From: Paratrimastix pyriformis
Lineage: Eukaryota > Preaxostyla > Paratrimastigidae
Direction: 5' to 3'
DNA length: 64,000 bases
NCBI GenBank assembly: GCA_027972325.1
Contig: JAPMOS010000017.1
Coordinates: forward strand, 1-64,000
Shown: positions 60,734 to 64,000 of the stretch, in pieces
How the letters are laid out: every line of letters begins with the position of its first letter
Position numbering within the stretch: position 1 is the stretch's first letter
Notes under the pieces: generated by a model
Told to the model about the DNA's origin: nothing
The model's database searches: none
What the model saw: only the letters and a program-made list of their open reading frames with translations
Program-made: the position numbers and the translations under genes

Positions 60734-63231
60734 CGTGATCGTTATTTCGAGTTCCGCAGGAGTGCGCGGACCCTCCTGACGGGGCCTGCAGTCGGGACGC
60801 ACGATGGGGAGCAGGTCGCCCAGCCGCGTCTCTTTCCAGGCGTACAGGCGGGCCAGCAGGTCGCCCGAGCGCCCGTCGACGAGGGACACGACCACCATCT
60901 CGTCGGGGACGGGGATCCGGACATCCTCCTGGTCCGTGGGTGAGTGGGCGGGAGGGCGTGCCATGGTGATGGAATCGCACCAAGGGCCGCTGTGTCAGAT
61001 CCGGACCCGTTCAGGCCTTCCCCAATACTCGGCGATCAGCCTCGTGCGTCCCTCCTCGCCCCGGGCCGCGATGAGGGCCCTCCGCTCGGCCAGCCCGTCG
61101 GCGGGCAGCCCAAACATGCCCCGCGGGGGCGGCGGGGGGTCCCGGAGCCGGAGCTCCAGCGGTTGGGCCCGCCCGGCCAGCAGCTGGCCGGGGGTGCTGC
61201 TCGTCTTCACCCGGTCCCCTGGGGCGGCCCCGAGAAGTCACCACGCTTGGCGGCGGGGGCGGGGCGGACCGATTCCGCGCACCAGCAGCCGGACCGGGTG
61301 ATCGGCTGTGTGCCCCTTGGGGGTGCGGCCCTCCTCGAGGCATCGCATGCAGAGATCCATCGACGCTGGGAGGGCGGCGCCCCGAGGTGAGAACCGGTGT
61401 GGGTGGCGGCAGCGGGCAGACCGCACGTGACACACTGGAACCAGTGGGGCTGCAGAGGCCCCCCGCAGCTGCGAGAGATATCGGAGGGGGACCGGAAGTC
61501 GGGTGGGACCATGCGGGGGCGAGGGGCTGACGAACCCTGTGCAAGAGGCCTCTGGGGGCGGATCGGGGGCCGCCTGGCGGGGACACTCGGGATGGAACGA
61601 GGCGGGGGCGGCGGGGGCTGCGCCACACCAAATGGCCGGCAATGACTCGTCGGGCCTTCCCCGCCCGGGGAGCACAGACGGGGCGCTTGAAACAGGTGGC
61701 AGCCCCGGCCGCCTGGGACTGCGTCAAGGAAGGGGCCCAGGAAGGTACCCAGGGGCAGGCTTTCACTGGCACTCAGCTCAGCCACGGGCTGCACGACTTG
61801 CAGGGGTGAGCGCGGCCTTTTCAGCCCCCCACCCCTCCCACCCCCCCCACCCCCCCCGCGCGCATTTGGGAGACCTCGTCGATGCCCTGGTAGTGGAGGA
61901 CGATTCGAACAAGGCCCCTGGGGGGCGTTTGCACCTCGATGTCGGCCCCGTCGGGGAGCCCCAGGTCCGCAAAGACCGCTCCAAGGGGCATTTCGCGGCC
62001 TATGGATCAGGTGGGAAGACAGGGACGGGAGCGAGCAGCTTTTTAATGGCGGCCGCCCAGGGGGCAGGGAGGGAGCGGACCCTGGAAGAGGCATTTGGTC
62101 CCACTGCTGTTGGCGCCGATGATGGGGGTCAGCACCCCGTCCAGGCTCATGCAGCGGGGGACCCGCACCTCGGCCGTGGGTGTGTCGGTCCGTCCCTCGA
62201 GGAGGTGCAGTCGGATGTGGATCTTGGGGTACACCACGGGCGGCCCACGGGGAGGAGCTCCGCCGGCCCTGGCGAGCTCCAGCGAGGTCCGAACGACCAT
62301 GCTCAGGGCCGTCCAGTCCTCCTCCAGCGAGCGCAACGTGTTGACTGCAGCAGGCCGGGCGACATCAAAGCCAAGACATGACCCTCCTCGGGCGGACCTG
62401 TAGTCGTGAGTCTGGCCTGCCAGGTGGGGCGGTGGAGGGACCACACGCTCGCGACCTCCCCAGTTCCTGCACCACCGGGGAAGAGGGCCGCCTCCATGGC
62501 CACCAGGGCGGCCGCCAGATCGGAGGGTTGGTCAACCCCCTCCAGCCGCGCCCTCAGCATGGCCACGGCCACCTCTGGCAGCCAGCCTACCAAACCAATT
62601 CGCCGTGCGCGCATGGCTCCTGGCCCCACCGACCTGGGACGTGGACTGCCTGGCCGAGGGTGTCCAGCACCGAGTCCCGAAGATCGGGGGCCGTTATGAG
62701 TGCCCTGGGAAGACCAATGTGGAGTCTCAAATGGACGTGGGCGCACACAGACTCGGGCTTGAGTGCATCCTCGAGCTCCCTGAGGGCCTCGGCCAGATCG
62801 CTCAGATCACCTATTCCCAACAGTCGAAGGATCATATCTTGCTTGGCCGAGGACGGCTTAAATGCGCCCTGGGTGAATGCCTGGACCAGCTTGACGAACG
62901 AAGTCCTTACATCAGAGAGCTCCAAAAAAATCACACTCACAAAATGCCATGCATTGTCTGGCAGACATCTTCACTTTTCAATAAGGATTCGAGCCAATTA
63001 TTCAGGTTATCATCATCCCAATGGATATATTGTTCAATGGTCCTCGATTCCAGGGCACATATTTGTTCGCAAAAGGAATAGAGCCGCACTAATGAGAGAT
63101 TCGCCGTGAGCTGGCCAGTTTTGGGGCGGACTGGTGGTGGGCATCTCACTCTGCCTCTTGAGGATGTCCATAATCCACATCATTTCGCGCCGCTCGCGCA
63201 TTATAAGATAATTGGCTAGGAGGTTCCCCAT
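60117..63231 (-). CDS. Novel-looking protein with ubiquitin-like folds and a ZZ zinc finger
   Basis: Fifteen exons (63231-63132, 63088-62967, 62919-62753, 62704-62634, 62586-62398, 62344-62081, 61999-61875, 61788-61680, 61617-61536, 61468-61422, 61365-61270, 61218-61007, 60928-60772, 60684-60343, 60244-60117) total 2,211 nt, giving 736 residues. The N-terminal third is helical (NWLESLLKSED, ALRELEDALKPE, AMLRARLEGV). From about residue 257 a ubiquitin/SUMO-like pattern appears: PKIHIRLHLLEGRTDTPTAE, then KCLFQGREMPLGAVFADLGL and PDGADIEVQTPP. A second beta-grasp-like stretch follows (RIVLHYQGIDE, LPLGTFLGPFL). The ZZ finger reads CTGCGGPLQPHWFQC, VTCASMDLCMRC, GHTADHPV. Two more ubiquitin-like stretches lie near VVVSLVDGRSGDLLARLYAW and at the C terminus (APTLTIRIVGPPG, FCTLTVPPHATLGQVL, CAGRPVATSHTVAMLP). 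No named family found. A stop would fall at 60995 if the 78-nt intron 61006-60929 were retained. Confidence 0.7.
60255..60312. repeat. GGGT / GTGT repeat in an intron of the UBL-ZZ gene
   Basis: TGGG tetramers followed by GT dinucleotides, within the intron 60342-60245. A hexamer ACACCG array (about 60702-60731) sits in the neighbouring intron 60771-60685. Confidence 0.9.
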
Positions 63232-63416
63232 TTGTCGCCGCGAGCAACCAGGCCCAGGGTTTGGCAGGCCTCTCGGCCATTTTTTCTACAGTCGAGCCCG
63301 CTCTCTTGTAATCGGCCCCCATCACGCGCTTTCGTGACCTCAGGAGAGAAAGGTTCCTCGGTCCAAAAAATGGTCTCTTTCAACGCAGCATGTACATATT
63401 TCTTCGCAATGAGTTC
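63232..63416. other. Intergenic region between the two related minus-strand genes
   Basis: 185 bp separates the stop of the edge gene from the start of the UBL-ZZ gene. Lower GC than the genes. No further feature seen. Confidence 0.5.
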
Positions 63417-64000
63417 TCACATGGCGGGTCCCCCGCCGCGCATCTGGGCCAGGATGGCCGCCAGCATGGCTTCGTCGGGCCCGCTGCTCGGCTCCTCGGG
63501 AGTCTCGGGGGCCGGGGTCAGATCCACGATATTTTCCGCCTCGCTGTTCGGTCCGAAGGGCAGCGTCGTCACGAGACGGCTCGGGGGGACAGGGCGCTCT
63601 AGATGAACCACGGCAGGCGACACAAGGCACGTGGTGAGTCCGCATTCAGTGCAAGAAGGCGGGTAGTGGGGTGCGGACCGTGGTAGTAGACGCGGATCGA
63701 TGGCTTGTCGAAAGCCGGCAGCATGGGCATGACGACGTCCTTCATGGCCGCGTGGGGGGGCAGCTCCAGGGTGCAGAAGGGCGCCTGAGGGTCGGCCGCG
63801 CGGGCCGGAGGGAGGGGCCCCACACGGAAGCGGACCCCGTGCAGGGCCGGGAAGGCCGGCTCCACGGGGCGCTCGGGGGCCTGGATCTGGATGGTCACCG
63901 CCGGTGCCCGGGCCATCGAGTCGGCATCTGGGGGCCCGGCGGCAGACCCGGCAGACCCGACAGGGGCAGAACGGAAATGCACTGAGTGGGCGACTGACCC
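63417..64000 (-). CDS. Partial paralogue of the UBL-ZZ protein (C-terminal ubiquitin-like domain)
   Basis: The gene enters from the right edge. A first exon ends at 63679 (GTCCGC donor), an 80-nt intron 63678-63599 ends TAG, and the last exon runs to a stop at 63417. The frame reads APAVTIQIQAPERP, FCTLELPPHAAMKDVVMPML, then across the intron IRVYYHERPVPPSRLVTTLP. This aligns with the end of the neighbour (APTLTIRIVGPPG, FCTLTVPPHATLGQVL, GRPVATSHTVAMLP), including the intron position before the RPV motif. It continues with an acidic tail (PAPETPEEPSSGPDEAML) ending in GGGPAM, which the neighbour lacks. The pair looks like a tandem duplication. The N-terminal part is outside the window; an in-frame ATG at about 63914 could also be a start. 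Confidence 0.65.
   Translation of the reverse strand, partial: VSRPLSAFPFCPCRVCRVCRRAPRCRLDGPGTGGDHPDPGPRAPRGAGLPGPARGPLPCGAPPSGPRGRPSGALLHPGAAPPRGHEGRRHAHAAGFRQAIDPRLLPRSAPHYPPSCTECGLTTCLVSPAVVHLERPVPPSRLVTTLPFGPNSEAENIVDLTPAPETPEEPSSGPDEAMLAAILAQMRGGGPAM

Noticed and set aside
60772-60928. SAP18-like motif (ARLYAWKETRLGDLLPIV)
   Set aside because: It resembles the SAP18 segment around YTWxDATLxELTxLV, but the rest of SAP18 is missing and the exon belongs to the larger UBL-ZZ gene. It is more likely another beta-grasp stretch.
60964-60995. Two separate genes, with a stop at 60995 and a start at 60964
   Set aside because: Splicing 61006-60929 (GTCCGG...GACCAG) keeps phase and makes the total coding length a multiple of three, so one gene is more likely. 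The two-gene reading is not fully excluded.

Overview
This window is nuclear DNA from a flagellated, intron-rich, very GC-rich protist. Evidence for this: typical eukaryotic genes (midasin, an ESCRT-III subunit, a DHHC palmitoyltransferase, TMEM120, SUA5), a ciliary gene (CFAP119), spliceosomal introns in almost every gene, and a LINE. An excavate-type flagellate such as Paratrimastix would fit, but the sequence alone does not prove it. I rebuilt the genes by hand from protein family conservation and reading-frame phase. Seven of the gene models below (GST, VPS20, DHHC enzyme, TMEM120, CFAP119, SUA5, UBL-ZZ protein) close to an exact multiple of three.

Layout. 1-6.4 kb: a decayed non-LTR retrotransposon on the minus strand (reverse transcriptase cut by the left edge, endonuclease, a USP-protease-like stretch, 33-bp repeats, an ORF1-like stretch). 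6.4-10.1 kb: two and a bit copies of a ~300-bp repeat, then a minus-strand poly-Gln gene with a Cys-rich module. 10.2-11.9 kb: sigma-type GST and VPS20/CHMP6 (plus). 12.45-40.16 kb: one giant midasin gene (minus), 38 exons, about 7,000 residues. 40.4-42.0 kb: DHHC palmitoyltransferase (plus). 42.05-50.4 kb: a giant Pro/Ala-rich protein with a coiled-coil start and a WD-like end (plus). 50.7-54.7 kb: a 1,273-residue Pro-rich protein (minus). 55.1-58.3 kb: TMEM120 and CFAP119 in tandem (minus). 58.4-60.0 kb: SUA5 (plus), 64 bp from the CFAP119 start. 60.1-63.2 kb: a 15-exon gene combining ubiquitin-like folds with a ZZ zinc finger (minus); a truncated relative follows at the right edge.

The most unusual signal is global. 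Nearly all of 79 introns I could place begin G-T-C-Y-G-Y instead of the usual GT-A/G-A-G-T; 76 of 79 have C at intron position 3 and none has GTRAGT. Short introns are 41-60 nt; longer ones are long mostly because each carries its own minisatellite or homopolymer, usually G-poor on the sense strand. Genes are packed tightly, often with under 150 bp between them, and three pairs are divergent. The second candidate novelty is the UBL-ZZ gene pair at the right end; the third is the USP-like protease remnant within the LINE region.
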